Below are positions 17,105 to 26,089 of a stretch of DNA of 64,000 bases, one piece after another. How positions within the stretch are numbered: the stretch's first letter is position 1; every line of letters starts with the position of its first letter. The stretch is from NCBI GenBank assembly GCA_035535055.1, contig DATLQT010000034.1:40172-104171 (forward strand). The letters run 5' to 3'. The notes under the pieces were generated by a model. The model was not told the DNA's origin, searched no databases, and worked only from the letters and a program-made list of their open reading frames with translations. The stretch comes from UBA6019 sp035535055. GTDB lineage: Bacteria > Chloroflexota > Dormibacteria > Dormibacterales > Dormibacteraceae. A program made the position numbers and the translations under genes.

Positions 17105-18082
17105 ATGGCCGCTGAACCCGAGTTCGACCGGCGGCGCACCTACGCCGAGTGGTACGTGTGGTCGGCCCGAAACCTCACCTCCACCGTCGAGATCCGGCAC
17201 GCCTGCGCCGAGGCGGCCACGACGGCGCTCTCCTCTGGCGGCGACCCCGCCGCCGCCGCCCGCGCGGCCGCCCAGAACCGCTCCGGCCCCGGCTGGACGA
17301 CCCGCGCCGAGCCTGGCATTCGCAGCTACGCCGAGTGGTACGACTGGGCCCGCAATACCCTCACTCTCTCCGGCGAGCCGCTCCACACCGCCGCCGCCGC
17401 CGCGATCGGCGCCATGGAGGCCGGCGGCGACGCCGCGGCCGCCTCGGACGCCGCCCGACGCACGCTCACCGAGGTCACCGCGGCGCCGCACGCCGGCTCC
17501 GGAACCTGGGCACCACCTCCACCGGCGTCACCCGCCGCGATCCAGCCGCCTCCTGCCCCGCCCCCACTGGCGCCCGTCCTCCCGCCACCGGCACCGATCC
17601 CATCGCCGCCCCCTCCGGCCAACCCGGTGCAATCACCGTCCGGCCAGGGTCCGGACCACCCGCCCGGGGGATACGTCGTGGCTCCACCGCCGGCGTTCCC
17701 TGATCCCGGCCAGGCCTATCCTGACCGGCCCGCCCCCGTGCAGCCCGGTCCCGTGCCGGTGCCGGTCTGGGCGACCGTCCTGCTCGGTTTCGGCTGCGGG
17801 ATCAGCCTCCTGCTCGCGCTGGTCTACGCAGTGGTCCTGACCGACCGGACCGACAGCCAGGACATAGTGGTCGGCTCGATCCTCTTCGGCGGGATCGGGC
17901 TGGTCATGTTTGTGTGCTCCCTGGTGGCCCTGATCGGGATCATCCGGAAGGCGTCGTGGGGCCGAATGATGGCGATCATCGCCGGCGCCGCCTTCTGCCT
18001 CAGCTGCGTCGGGATCCTGCTCGGAGTGCCGGTCATCATCGGCGCCGCCACCTCCCAGCGCCGACCGGACGGGGTTTACTGA
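17105..18082 (+). CDS. Membrane protein with duplicated YAEWY repeats and a proline-rich linker
   Basis: A 325-residue protein of unknown function. Residues 10-60 and 75-125 are two copies of one repeat: each has (T/S)YAEWY(V/D)W, then ARN, then a long Ala-rich helix ending in GGD(P/A)AAA. A Pro-rich region (residues about 140-225) follows, then three hydrophobic helices ending near the C-terminus. The architecture suggests an intracellular repeat module, a flexible tether and a membrane anchor. It precedes the acyl-CoA synthetase gene by 8 bp. No family is recognised. Confidence 0.72.
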   Translation: MAAEPEFDRRRTYAEWYVWSARNLTSTVEIRHACAEAATTALSSGGDPAAAARAAAQNRSGPGWTTRAEPGIRSYAEWYDWARNTLTLSGEPLHTAAAAAIGAMEAGGDAAAASDAARRTLTEVTAAPHAGSGTWAPPPPASPAAIQPPPAPPPLAPVLPPPAPIPSPPPPANPVQSPSGQGPDHPPGGYVVAPPPAFPDPGQAYPDRPAPVQPGPVPVPVWATVLLGFGCGISLLLALVYAVVLTDRTDSQDIVVGSILFGGIGLVMFVCSLVALIGIIRKASWGRMMAIIAGAAFCLSCVGILLGVPVIIGAATSQRRPDGVY

Positions 18083-18090
18083 GGGGCGAA

Positions 18091-19632
18091 ATGGGACAGC
18101 AGTCCGTGCCCGACCCGCTCGCCGCCCACGCGGCCACGCGCGGCGACAAGCCCGCGCTGATCGAGGGCGACCGCGTCGTCAACTTCGCCCAGCTGAACCA
18201 GCGTGCCAACCGGGTGGCCGCGGCCCTCCGCCGGCTCGGTCTGGAGGCGGGGGACCGCGTCACCGGGATCTCCTACAACTCGATCGAGGGCAGCGAGATC
18301 TCCCACGCCACGCGCCGGCTTGCCATCGTGGGCGTGCCGATCAACTACCACCTGAAGCCCGCCGAGCTCGCCTACATCGTCAACGACTCGGGCGCCCGCG
18401 TGATCACCTCCAGCCCCGACTTCGTGGAGGTCGTCGAGGAGGCGAGGTCCCAGCTCGAGGGCAACCCTCGCCTGGTCCTGACCGGTCCCGGCCAACCGCC
18501 GCCGGGTTGGCTCGGCTACGAGGAGTTGCTGGCGGAGGCAACCCCCGAGGAGGCTGCGGCGGGCGGTTCCGCGATCGGGGCCAGCATGATCTACACCTCG
18601 GGCACCACCGGCCGGCCCAAGGGTGCCTACCGGCCGAACGGCATCAACCTCGAGAACATCCTCCAGAGCATCTCGGCGTTCGAGCTTTCGGGTGACGACG
18701 TGCACCTCATGGCCGGTCCCGGCTACCACAGCGCGGTGGGCTACTTCTCGGCCCTCAGCCAGCTGCTGGGAGAGACGGTCGTGATCGAGAAGCGCTTCGA
18801 TGCCGCCGAGGCCCTGGCGCTGATCGGCCGCCATCGGGTCACCACCACCTTCATGGCGCCGACCCTGATCGCCCGGATGCTGAACCAGCCGGAGGAGTAC
18901 CGGGCCGGGATCGACCACTCCAGCCTTCGCCAGATCATCACCGGTGCCGCCCCCTGCCCGATCAGCCTCAAAGAGCGCTGCATCTCCTATTTCGGGCCCA
19001 TCCTGTGGGAGTTCTACGGGGCCACCGAGACCGGCATCAACACGGTCCTCCGACCCGAGGACCAGCTCCGCAAGCCCGGCTCGGCCGGCCAGGCGGTGCC
19101 CGGCCAGGAGATCCGGCTGGTGGACGAGGAGGGAGTCGAGGTGCCGGTCGGGATGCCGGGCGAGTTCATGGTCAGCAACGCCTGGCTGGCGGAGTACTAC
19201 AACCGCCCGGACGCCACCGCGGACAGCAACCATGACGGCTTCTTCAGCGTCGGCGACATCGCCTTCCGCGATGAGGAGGGCTACTACTACATCTGCGACC
19301 GCAAGATCGACATGATCATCAGCGGTGGCGTCAACATCTACCCGGCCGAGGTCGAGGCGATCCTCTTCGAGAACCCGGCCGTGGAGGACGCGGCCGTCCT
19401 CGGCGTCCCCAACGAGGAGTTCGGCGAGGAGGTGAAGGCGGTCGTCAAGCTGAAGCCAGGCGCGACCGCCACCGAGGCCGAGCTGATCGAGTTCTGCAGG
19501 AGCCGGGTCGCGGGGTACAAGCGGCCCAAGTCGGTCGATTTCATCGACGACTTTCCCCGCGACGTGGCCGGCAAGACCCAAAAGCGCCGCCTGCGCGAGC
19601 TCTACTGGCAGGGCCAGTCGCGCAAGATCTAG
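18091..19632 (+). CDS. AMP-forming acyl-CoA synthetase (fatty-acid-CoA ligase family)
   Basis: A 513-residue adenylate-forming enzyme: P-loop YTSGTTGRPKG (about residue 166), motif FYGATETG (about 308), the Asp/Arg hinge in GYYYICDRKIDMIISGG (about 395-410), and the C-terminal catalytic lysine in GKTQKRRLRELY. It activates a carboxylic acid to its CoA ester; chain length is not predictable. ATG at 18091 follows GAGGGG. A longer open frame upstream overlaps the preceding gene and is not conserved. A thiolase at 24825 could act in the same beta-oxidation or degradation pathway. Confidence 0.9.
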   Translation: MGQQSVPDPLAAHAATRGDKPALIEGDRVVNFAQLNQRANRVAAALRRLGLEAGDRVTGISYNSIEGSEISHATRRLAIVGVPINYHLKPAELAYIVNDSGARVITSSPDFVEVVEEARSQLEGNPRLVLTGPGQPPPGWLGYEELLAEATPEEAAAGGSAIGASMIYTSGTTGRPKGAYRPNGINLENILQSISAFELSGDDVHLMAGPGYHSAVGYFSALSQLLGETVVIEKRFDAAEALALIGRHRVTTTFMAPTLIARMLNQPEEYRAGIDHSSLRQIITGAAPCPISLKERCISYFGPILWEFYGATETGINTVLRPEDQLRKPGSAGQAVPGQEIRLVDEEGVEVPVGMPGEFMVSNAWLAEYYNRPDATADSNHDGFFSVGDIAFRDEEGYYYICDRKIDMIISGGVNIYPAEVEAILFENPAVEDAAVLGVPNEEFGEEVKAVVKLKPGATATEAELIEFCRSRVAGYKRPKSVDFIDDFPRDVAGKTQKRRLRELYWQGQSRKI

Positions 19633-19672
19633 GCGCCGCCTTCGCGGGAGGAGCGGCTATGGTGCTGAGGCC

Positions 19673-22468
19673 ATGAGGCGCTACCCGCCGTTTGACGGCG
19701 ATGGGGAGGTGATGCCCCTGCGGCTGCCGACGCCTCCTCGGGGCACCTTCTGGGTCCTCGGGGCGATCGGCATCGTCATCCTCCTGCTCGCCGTCGGCGG
19801 CCCCCTGATCAGCTTCGCAGCCGAGCTTCTCTGGTTCAAGGCGCTCGGCCTACAGGCGGTTTACACGACCAGGCTCGGCTACCAGTTCGGCCTCTTCTTC
19901 GCCAGCCTCCTCCTCGCCTTCGTCTACGTGGCCGCCAACGTGCTGATAGCGCTGCGCCTGCGGACGAGCTCGGTGCTGCGGACGATCGGCATCCGCCGCC
20001 GTTTTCTCCGCAGCGCCGCCGGCGTCATCGGCCTCATCGCGGCCGCGGTGATCGCGTTCCTCGTCTCCGCCGGCGCCGCCACCTTCTGGCAGCAGCTGAT
20101 GCTCTTCCTGAACGGCCGCCCGACGGGAACCACCGAACCCGTCTTCGGGATGGACATCTCCTTCTACCTGTTCACCCTGCCTTTCTTGAAATCGGCGCTG
20201 GGCTGGGCACTGGCGCTGAGCTTCCTGACCGTCCTGCTGGTGGCCGCGCTGTATGCCTGGCGCGACACCGATTTCGAGCTCCGGCTTCCCAACCGCGGCA
20301 TCGCCCACGTCTCGGTGCTCTTCGCGGTCGTCGCCCTGGTCGTGGCCGCGGGCGCCTTCGTCGGCCGCTACGACCTTCTCTACAGCCATAACGGCTACGT
20401 CTGGGGCGCCGGCTACACCGACGTCAACGCGCGGATTCCGATCGCCTACATATCGACTGGGCTCGGCGTGTTGCTGGCGATCGCGCTGCTCGCCAACGCC
20501 GCGCTGCGGCGGCTCTGGCTGCCGGTCGTGGCGCTGGCGGTATGGATCGTCTTCGGCATCCTGAGCGCGGTCTACGCGCAGGCCATCGAATCGCTGGTCG
20601 TCTCGCCCCAGCAGTACACCCGCGAGGAACAGTACATCCGCCGCGAGCTGAGCTACACCCGGCAGGCCTTCGGCCTCGACAAGGTCACCGTCAACCAGTA
20701 CTCGGGCACCGCCAGCCTCACTTCGCAGGACATCTCCCAAGACCAGACCACGATCGACAACCTGCGGCTCTGGGACGTCCGGCAGCTGCAGGAGACCTAT
20801 CCCCAGCTGCAGGCGATCCGCACCTACTACACGCTCGACAACATCGACCTCGATCGCTACACGATCAACGGAGTCTACGAACAGCTCGAGCTCGCGGCGC
20901 GGGAGCTGGACGTGACTAAGCTGCCCTCCCAGAGCCAGACCTTCGTCAACACGAGCCTCACCTATACCCACGGCTACAGCGTCGTCGCCAGCCCCGTCCG
21001 CTCGGTGGTCGGGGAGGGCCTGCCGGACCTCATCGCCCAGAACATCCCCCCGACCGGGGACCTGATGGTCACCCAGCCCGACATCTACTTCGGCGAGAGC
21101 ACTCCCAACTACGTGCTGGCGCCGTCCGACCAGAAGGAGTTCGACTACCCCTCCGGCTCCGGCGACGTCTACGCCAACTACAAGGGTACCCACGGCGTGC
21201 CGCTGACCGGCGTCAACCGGCTTCTCTGGGCCGCCTACACCCAGGACCTCAACCTGCTCATCACGACCCAGGTCAACTCCAAGACCCAGATCCTCTACCG
21301 CCGGAACATCATCGACCGCGTCAACGCCATCGCGCCCTTCCTGACCTTCGACAGCGACCCGTACATCGTGGTCGTCAACGGCAAGCTCTACTGGATCATC
21401 GACGCCTACACGACCGCCGATACCTATCCCTACAGCCAGCTGGACTCGGGCTCCCAGGTGAACTACATCCGGAACTCGGTGAAGGTGGTGATCGATGCCT
21501 ACGAGGGCACCGCCGACTTCTACATCGCGGACCCCAACGACCCGATCATCAAGGCCTACGCAAAGGCCTTCCCGACCCTCTTCAAGCCGATCGACGCGAT
21601 GCCCGCTGGGCTCCGCCAGCACATCCGCTACCCGGAGGACCTGTTCAACATCCAGGTCTCCGTCTACCGGACCTACCACATGACCGACCCCCAGGTCTTC
21701 TACAACCGGGAGGACGTCTGGGCGACGCCCGACGAGTCGACCGGTCCGGGAGCGAGCGCGCCGCTGCAGCCGTATTACGTGCTGATGCGTCTGCCCAACC
21801 AGACCAAGGCCGAGTACCTGCTGATCCAGCCCTTCACGCCCAACAACCGGCAGAACATGATCAGCTGGCTCGCCGCCCGAAATGACGCACCCAACTACGG
21901 CCAGCTGGTCCTCTACCAGCTGCCCAAGGACACCAACATCTACGGCCCCGCCCAGATCGGGAACCGAATCCAGGAGAACACGGCGATCTCCTCCCAGTTC
22001 ACGCTCTGGAACCAGAGTGGTTCGCAGGTCCAGCAGGGCAACCTGCTGGTGGTCCCGGTCGGCGGGACCTTCCTCTACTTCGAGCCCGTCTACCTGAGGG
22101 CGACCTCCTCCTCCTCACTGCCCGAGTTCAAGAAGGTGATCCTGGCCGACACCCAGAACGTGGTCTGGGACGACACCCTGGAGGGCGCCCTGGCCCAGTT
22201 GGTCGGCGCCGCCCCGATCCAGACCACGCCGAGCCCCGCGGTGACGGCGGGGACGCCCACCTGCGCCCAGCTCATCGCCCAGGCCGAGCAGGACTACTCG
22301 GCGGCTCAAAGCCGGCTCGCCGCGCAGGACCTGGCGGGCTATGCGGCCGACGTCCAGAAGGTGGGCGACCTTCTCACCCAGATGCAGACCGCCGGCTGCG
22401 CGGCGGGCGCCAGCCCCAGCCCCTCGGCCTCGGCCTCGCCCTCACCCTCGCCGTCTCCGTCCCGCTAG
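19673..22468 (+). CDS. UPF0182 family membrane protein
   Basis: A 931-residue protein of the UPF0182 family. About seven transmembrane helices fill residues 20-310 and a large extracytoplasmic domain fills 320-870. Family hallmarks seen include WFKALGLQAVYTTRLGYQ early and the segment after helix 7 (SPQQYTREEQYIRRELSYTR). The C-terminal 60 residues include a helical stretch and a Ser/Pro/Ala tail. The family's function is unknown. An internal ATG at 19712 is an alternative start. It ends 15 bp from the convergent pcm gene. Confidence 0.9.
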   Translation: MRRYPPFDGDGEVMPLRLPTPPRGTFWVLGAIGIVILLLAVGGPLISFAAELLWFKALGLQAVYTTRLGYQFGLFFASLLLAFVYVAANVLIALRLRTSSVLRTIGIRRRFLRSAAGVIGLIAAAVIAFLVSAGAATFWQQLMLFLNGRPTGTTEPVFGMDISFYLFTLPFLKSALGWALALSFLTVLLVAALYAWRDTDFELRLPNRGIAHVSVLFAVVALVVAAGAFVGRYDLLYSHNGYVWGAGYTDVNARIPIAYISTGLGVLLAIALLANAALRRLWLPVVALAVWIVFGILSAVYAQAIESLVVSPQQYTREEQYIRRELSYTRQAFGLDKVTVNQYSGTASLTSQDISQDQTTIDNLRLWDVRQLQETYPQLQAIRTYYTLDNIDLDRYTINGVYEQLELAARELDVTKLPSQSQTFVNTSLTYTHGYSVVASPVRSVVGEGLPDLIAQNIPPTGDLMVTQPDIYFGESTPNYVLAPSDQKEFDYPSGSGDVYANYKGTHGVPLTGVNRLLWAAYTQDLNLLITTQVNSKTQILYRRNIIDRVNAIAPFLTFDSDPYIVVVNGKLYWIIDAYTTADTYPYSQLDSGSQVNYIRNSVKVVIDAYEGTADFYIADPNDPIIKAYAKAFPTLFKPIDAMPAGLRQHIRYPEDLFNIQVSVYRTYHMTDPQVFYNREDVWATPDESTGPGASAPLQPYYVLMRLPNQTKAEYLLIQPFTPNNRQNMISWLAARNDAPNYGQLVLYQLPKDTNIYGPAQIGNRIQENTAISSQFTLWNQSGSQVQQGNLLVVPVGGTFLYFEPVYLRATSSSSLPEFKKVILADTQNVVWDDTLEGALAQLVGAAPIQTTPSPAVTAGTPTCAQLIAQAEQDYSAAQSRLAAQDLAGYAADVQKVGDLLTQMQTAGCAAGASPSPSASASPSPSPSPSR

Positions 22469-22483
22469 AGGCGCTCGGTTGAT

Positions 22484-23125
22484 TCACCCCCGGGTCCCCT
22501 CGACCAGCGGCACGAAGGTGACGGGGAAGAGGGCCTTGGTCTCCAGCCGTCCGCCGAGCTTTCGGATCAAGAGCAGGTCCTGCGGGGCATCGGGTCGCCG
22601 CACGACTGGGATGACCAGCCGGCCGCCCTCGGCCAGCTGCTCGACCAGCGCCGGTGGAACGTTGTCGGCGGCGGCGGAGACGATGATCACGGCGTAAGGC
22701 GCCTGGCCCGGCCAGCCTTCGGCCCCATCGCCATGGTGGATCTCGGCGTTGGTGAAGCCGAGCCGGGCCAGCGTCCGCTCGCCCCGCGCGGCCAGCTCGG
22801 CGTCGCGCTCGACGCCGACGACGTGGTCACAAAGGCGCGCCAGAACGGCGGCCTGGTAGCCGCTGCCGGAGCCGACCTCGAGCGCGACCTCGCCCGGCCT
22901 CGGGTCCGCGGCCTGGGTCATCGCGGCAACCACCAGCGGCTGCGAGATGGTCTGGCCACCGCCGATGGCGAGCGGATGATCGGCATAGGCGAGGTCCCGG
23001 TGCTCGGGCTGGACGAACTCCTCCCGGGGCACCTGGCGCATCACCTCGAGGACCCTGGGGTCCACGATGCCGTGGGGCCTCAGCTGGTCCGCGATCATCC
23101 GCTCCGAACGCGGGTTACCGCCCAT
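22484..23125 (-). CDS. pcm: Protein-L-isoaspartate O-methyltransferase
   Basis: A 213-residue repair enzyme that methylates isoaspartyl residues of damaged proteins using SAM. It has the N-terminal REEFVQPEHRDLAYADHPL and GGGQTISQPLVVAAMTQ segments, motif I LEVGSGSGYQAAVLARL, and post-I VGVERDAELA. Length and motif order match the family closely. ATG at 23125. It is divergent from the HPRT fusion gene. Confidence 0.93.
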   Translation of the reverse strand: MGGNPRSERMIADQLRPHGIVDPRVLEVMRQVPREEFVQPEHRDLAYADHPLAIGGGQTISQPLVVAAMTQAADPRPGEVALEVGSGSGYQAAVLARLCDHVVGVERDAELAARGERTLARLGFTNAEIHHGDGAEGWPGQAPYAVIIVSAAADNVPPALVEQLAEGGRLVIPVVRRPDAPQDLLLIRKLGGRLETKALFPVTFVPLVEGTRG

Positions 23126-23259
23126 GGTCGCGCGTAGAATTCTGAGGCGAAACGCTTTTGGCCTCCCCGGCTCCCTCCACCGCCTCCAACGTCCCAGCAG
23201 CCCAGCGCCGGCCCGTAAAGCAGCGCTCGCGGCTTCTTCGCCGGTCGGGTCCCCCGCAC

Positions 23260-24165
23260 ATGCGGGTCGGCTTCGTCCATCCCTCAGAGCAGGAGTTCGC
23301 GCGCTTCCTCGACTACTACCGCATCCGCTGGGTCTACGAGCCGGCCTCCTTCCCCATCGGCTGGGAGGACGGCCGGGTGAGCGAGATGTTCACCCCCGAC
23401 TTCTACCTCCCTGAGCACGACCTCTACGTCGAGGTCACGACCATGAAGCAGTCGCTGGTAACGCCCAAGAACCGCAAGGTGCGGCTGCTGCGCGAGCTCT
23501 ACCCCGAAGTCAACGTGCGGCTGCTCTACCAGAAGGACTACCAGCAGCTGCTGGTCCAGGCCGGGTATGGCGCCCTCGACCTCCACCACCTGCGCAAGCA
23601 GGACATCCAGCAGATCCTGATCTCGCCCACTGAGCTCGAGAGCCGGGTCCGGGCGCTGGGGCGGAAGATCTCCCGCGACTACCGCGGCGAGGCGGTGGTG
23701 CTGGTCGGGGTCCTGAAGGGGATCACCTTCTTCCTCGCCGACCTCGCGCGCCAGATCACCATCCCGGTGGCGATCGACTACCTGGCGCTGGCCCGCTACG
23801 CCGGCGCCCAGCCGAAGGACCGGGTGACCATCGTCCGCGACATCGACATCCCGATCGAGGGCCGCCACGTGCTGCTGGTGGAGGACATCGTCAACACCGG
23901 GCTCACGCTCGACTTCGTGGTCGGGGCGCTGAGCCGGCGCAATCCCGCCTCGTTGGAGATAGTCACGCTCCTCGACCGTCCGGCCCGGCGGCTGGCCAAC
24001 CTGCGCCCGAAGTACACCGGGTTCCAGATCCCCAACGACTACGTGGTCGGCTACGGGCTCGACTTCCGCGAGCTCTACCGCAACCTGCCCTTCATCTGCG
24101 TTCTGAAGCAGAGCGTCTACCAGGACCTGGGGCCGGCGGCCGCCAACGGGGCGCACGCGAAATAG
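23260..24165 (+). CDS. Nuclease-fold domain fused to hypoxanthine phosphoribosyltransferase
   Basis: Two parts in 301 residues. Residues 118-290 are an HPRT: LVGVLKGITFFLADL, then VTIVRDIDIPIEG, then the PRPP loop HVLLVEDIVNTGLTLDF (about 203-219), then VGYGLDFRELYRNLPF. Residues 1-115 resemble a PD-(D/E)xK-type nuclease fold, with YEP (26-28), PDFYL (D47) and the strand VEVTTMK (E58, K63). It would salvage hypoxanthine/guanine; the extra domain's role is unknown. Start ATG 23260 leaves 134 bp to pcm; TTG at 23158 would add 34 low-complexity residues. Confidence 0.82.
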   Translation: MRVGFVHPSEQEFARFLDYYRIRWVYEPASFPIGWEDGRVSEMFTPDFYLPEHDLYVEVTTMKQSLVTPKNRKVRLLRELYPEVNVRLLYQKDYQQLLVQAGYGALDLHHLRKQDIQQILISPTELESRVRALGRKISRDYRGEAVVLVGVLKGITFFLADLARQITIPVAIDYLALARYAGAQPKDRVTIVRDIDIPIEGRHVLLVEDIVNTGLTLDFVVGALSRRNPASLEIVTLLDRPARRLANLRPKYTGFQIPNDYVVGYGLDFRELYRNLPFICVLKQSVYQDLGPAAANGAHAK

Positions 24166-24203
24166 CCGACCCGCGCGCCCGCCTCCTGGCCGTTCTGGCC
24201 TGG

Positions 24204-24467
24204 ATGTCCGACCAGCCCTTCGACTCGATCACCGACCTGCTCCCGGCGGTTGAGAAGCTGGTGCTGGAAGCGCACCGCAGCTGGTACGAATCGCGGGGCC
24301 GCACCGACTGGTCCCCGCCGACGGCCTACCACTGGCTGCGCTACGAAGACCCTGACCCGATCGCGCGCTTACAGGACGGAATCAGGCGGCTGCAGGCACC
24401 GGCTCAAATCGACGAGAGCTCGCTATCCAGCCTCGAAAGCCGAGTGGAGCACAGACGCGGCGCCTAG
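24204..24467 (+). CDS. Small hypothetical protein
   Basis: An 87-residue ORF, ATG start, 38 bp after the HPRT fusion gene on the same strand. It contains the segment FDSITDLLPAVEKLVLEAH, then WSPPTAYHWLRYEDPDPI, and ends in a helical charged tail. There is no signal peptide or membrane segment. I recognise no family. Codon usage in the first two thirds is like the neighbours, which supports expression. Confidence 0.5.
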   Translation: MSDQPFDSITDLLPAVEKLVLEAHRSWYESRGRTDWSPPTAYHWLRYEDPDPIARLQDGIRRLQAPAQIDESSLSSLESRVEHRRGA

Positions 24468-24526
24468 GCTGAACGGCGGGAGCCCGTCAGTCCAAACGAT
24501 GTGCTCAGAGTGGCGGGGGAGATCCC

Positions 24527-24549
24527 GAAGAGGGGCCTGCCCCCTCTTC
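24527..24549. terminator. Hairpin, possible terminator or processed leader
   Basis: A perfect 9-bp inverted repeat (GAAGAGGGG / CCCCTCTTC) with a 5-nt loop lies 60 bp after the small ORF and 275 bp before the thiolase gene. There is no U-tract, so an intrinsic terminator is only a suggestion. The rest of 24468-24824 (357 bp) holds no credible gene. It is presumably the thiolase leader and promoter region and is less GC-rich towards its centre. Confidence 0.4.
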
Positions 24550-24824
24550 GCAAAGCGAGCGGAGCGAAGCCTTATGCCCCAAGCGACCTTCCTGTTTACC
24601 ACTGAAGTCCCCTATGCGTTTTTCGGCTTCCAGCTTGCGCCTTCCACCTACTCGACGTTCGGTATCCTCAGGTTTACCGTACTCAGCCGCTTGGGGCAGG
24701 CGAAGGTTAGCAGCAGGTTAGAGAGGCGGGTCAACGGGCAAAAATCAGTTCGCCGCCAGGCTACTTTTCAGGGCTTGACGACTGGAAGCGGAGGCCGGCT
24801 GGGCCGCGCCAAAGGAGTTGCGTG

Positions 24825-25982
24825 ATGCGTGAAGCGGTGATCGTCGAGGCTGTCCGGACCCCGCTCGGCCGCAGAAACGGCAAGCTCAAGGATTTCCACC
24901 CGGTGGTGCTGGGGTCGATGGTCCTCCAGGAACTGATCAAGCGCGCCGGGATCGATCCGGCGCTGGTCGAGGACGTCGTCTGGGGCACCGTCATGCAGAC
25001 CGGTGAGCAGTCCGTCAACATCGGCCGCAACGCCTGGCTGACGGCAGGCTTCCCGGTCGAGACGCCGGCGACGACCGTCGACCGCCAGTGCGGTTCGAGC
25101 CAGCAGGCGATCCACTTCGCCGCCAACCTGATCCAGAGCGGCATCGCCGACATCACCATCGCGGGCGGCGTCGAATCGATGTCCCGGGTCCCGATGGGAT
25201 CCACCGTCACCCAGGGTCCCGGCGTGCCCTTCCCGCCCGAGCTGATGGAGCTTTACGACATGGTGCCCCAGGGCATCTCGGCCGAGCTCGTCGCCCGCAA
25301 GTACGGCATCGACCGCAGGTCGATGGACGAGTTCAGCGTGCGCAGCCACCAGCTCGCCGCGGCGGCGACCGAGAAGGGCTACCTGCGCTCGCAGATCCTG
25401 CCGGTCGAGATCGTCAACGGGACTACCGAGGTGATGGACAAAGACGAGGGCATCCGGGCCAACGCGTCTTACGAGGCGGTCTCCCAGCTGCAGCCGGCGT
25501 TCAACCCGGAGCACTCGATAACCGCCGCCAACTCGAGCCAGATCACCGACGGCGCGGCCGCCGTGCTGCTGATGTCAAAGGAGAAGGCCCTGGAGCTGGG
25601 CCTCAAGCCGCGGGCGAGGGTGATCGCGCAGAAGGTGGTCGGAGTCGATCCGGTGCTGATGCTGGAGGGCCCCATTCCCGCCACCGCAGCCGTGCTGCGG
25701 CAGGCCGGCCTCGACCTCCGGGACATCGACCTCTTCGAGGTCAACGAGGCGTTCGCCTCGGTGCCTCTCGCGTGGCTCAAGGAGACCGGCGCCGATCCGG
25801 AAAAGCTCAACGTCAACGGCGGCGCGATAGCCATCGGCCACCCGCTGGGAGCCTCAGGCGCAAGGCTGATGAACCACCTGCTGCACGAGCTGGAGCGCCG
25901 GGACCTCCGCTACGGGTTGGAGACGATGTGCTGTGGCGGCGGCATCGGGACGGCCACCATCATCGACCGCAAGGTGGATTAG
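24825..25982 (+). CDS. Thiolase (acetyl-CoA C-acyltransferase)
   Basis: A 385-residue thiolase. The nucleophile is C89 in VDRQCGSSQQAIHFAA. The His of GGAIAIGHPLGASGARL (about 340) and the second Cys in MCCGGGIGTAT (about 371) complete the active site. It may be biosynthetic (acetoacetyl-CoA) or degradative. The start is decided by AAAGGAG at 24811-24817, which is 7 nt before ATG 24825; GTG 24822 is less well placed. It follows a 357-bp gap that probably contains its own promoter. Confidence 0.92.
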   Translation: MREAVIVEAVRTPLGRRNGKLKDFHPVVLGSMVLQELIKRAGIDPALVEDVVWGTVMQTGEQSVNIGRNAWLTAGFPVETPATTVDRQCGSSQQAIHFAANLIQSGIADITIAGGVESMSRVPMGSTVTQGPGVPFPPELMELYDMVPQGISAELVARKYGIDRRSMDEFSVRSHQLAAAATEKGYLRSQILPVEIVNGTTEVMDKDEGIRANASYEAVSQLQPAFNPEHSITAANSSQITDGAAAVLLMSKEKALELGLKPRARVIAQKVVGVDPVLMLEGPIPATAAVLRQAGLDLRDIDLFEVNEAFASVPLAWLKETGADPEKLNVNGGAIAIGHPLGASGARLMNHLLHELERRDLRYGLETMCCGGGIGTATIIDRKVD

Positions 25983-26089
25983 GGAGAAGCAAAGCATCCA
26001 CTGCTGACTTCGGTTTTCTTGACGCGCAGGGGCGCAACGGGTTTACTTACCGGGCGCCCAGCTGGTCTCAGCCGGGCGGGTGAGGGGAT

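Noticed and set aside
19850..21679. A 609-codon minus-strand frame opposite the UPF0182 gene
   Set aside because: Low-complexity acidic translation with no motif. The plus-strand UPF0182 match is continuous and convincing.
24720..24824. TTGACG at about 24775 as a sigma-70 -35 box for the thiolase gene
   Set aside because: No -10-like hexamer occurs at 16-18 bp.
24250..24825. A 191-codon plus-strand frame in the gap before the thiolase gene
   Set aside because: It starts inside the small hypothetical gene in another frame, with composition unlike the neighbours and no conserved motif.
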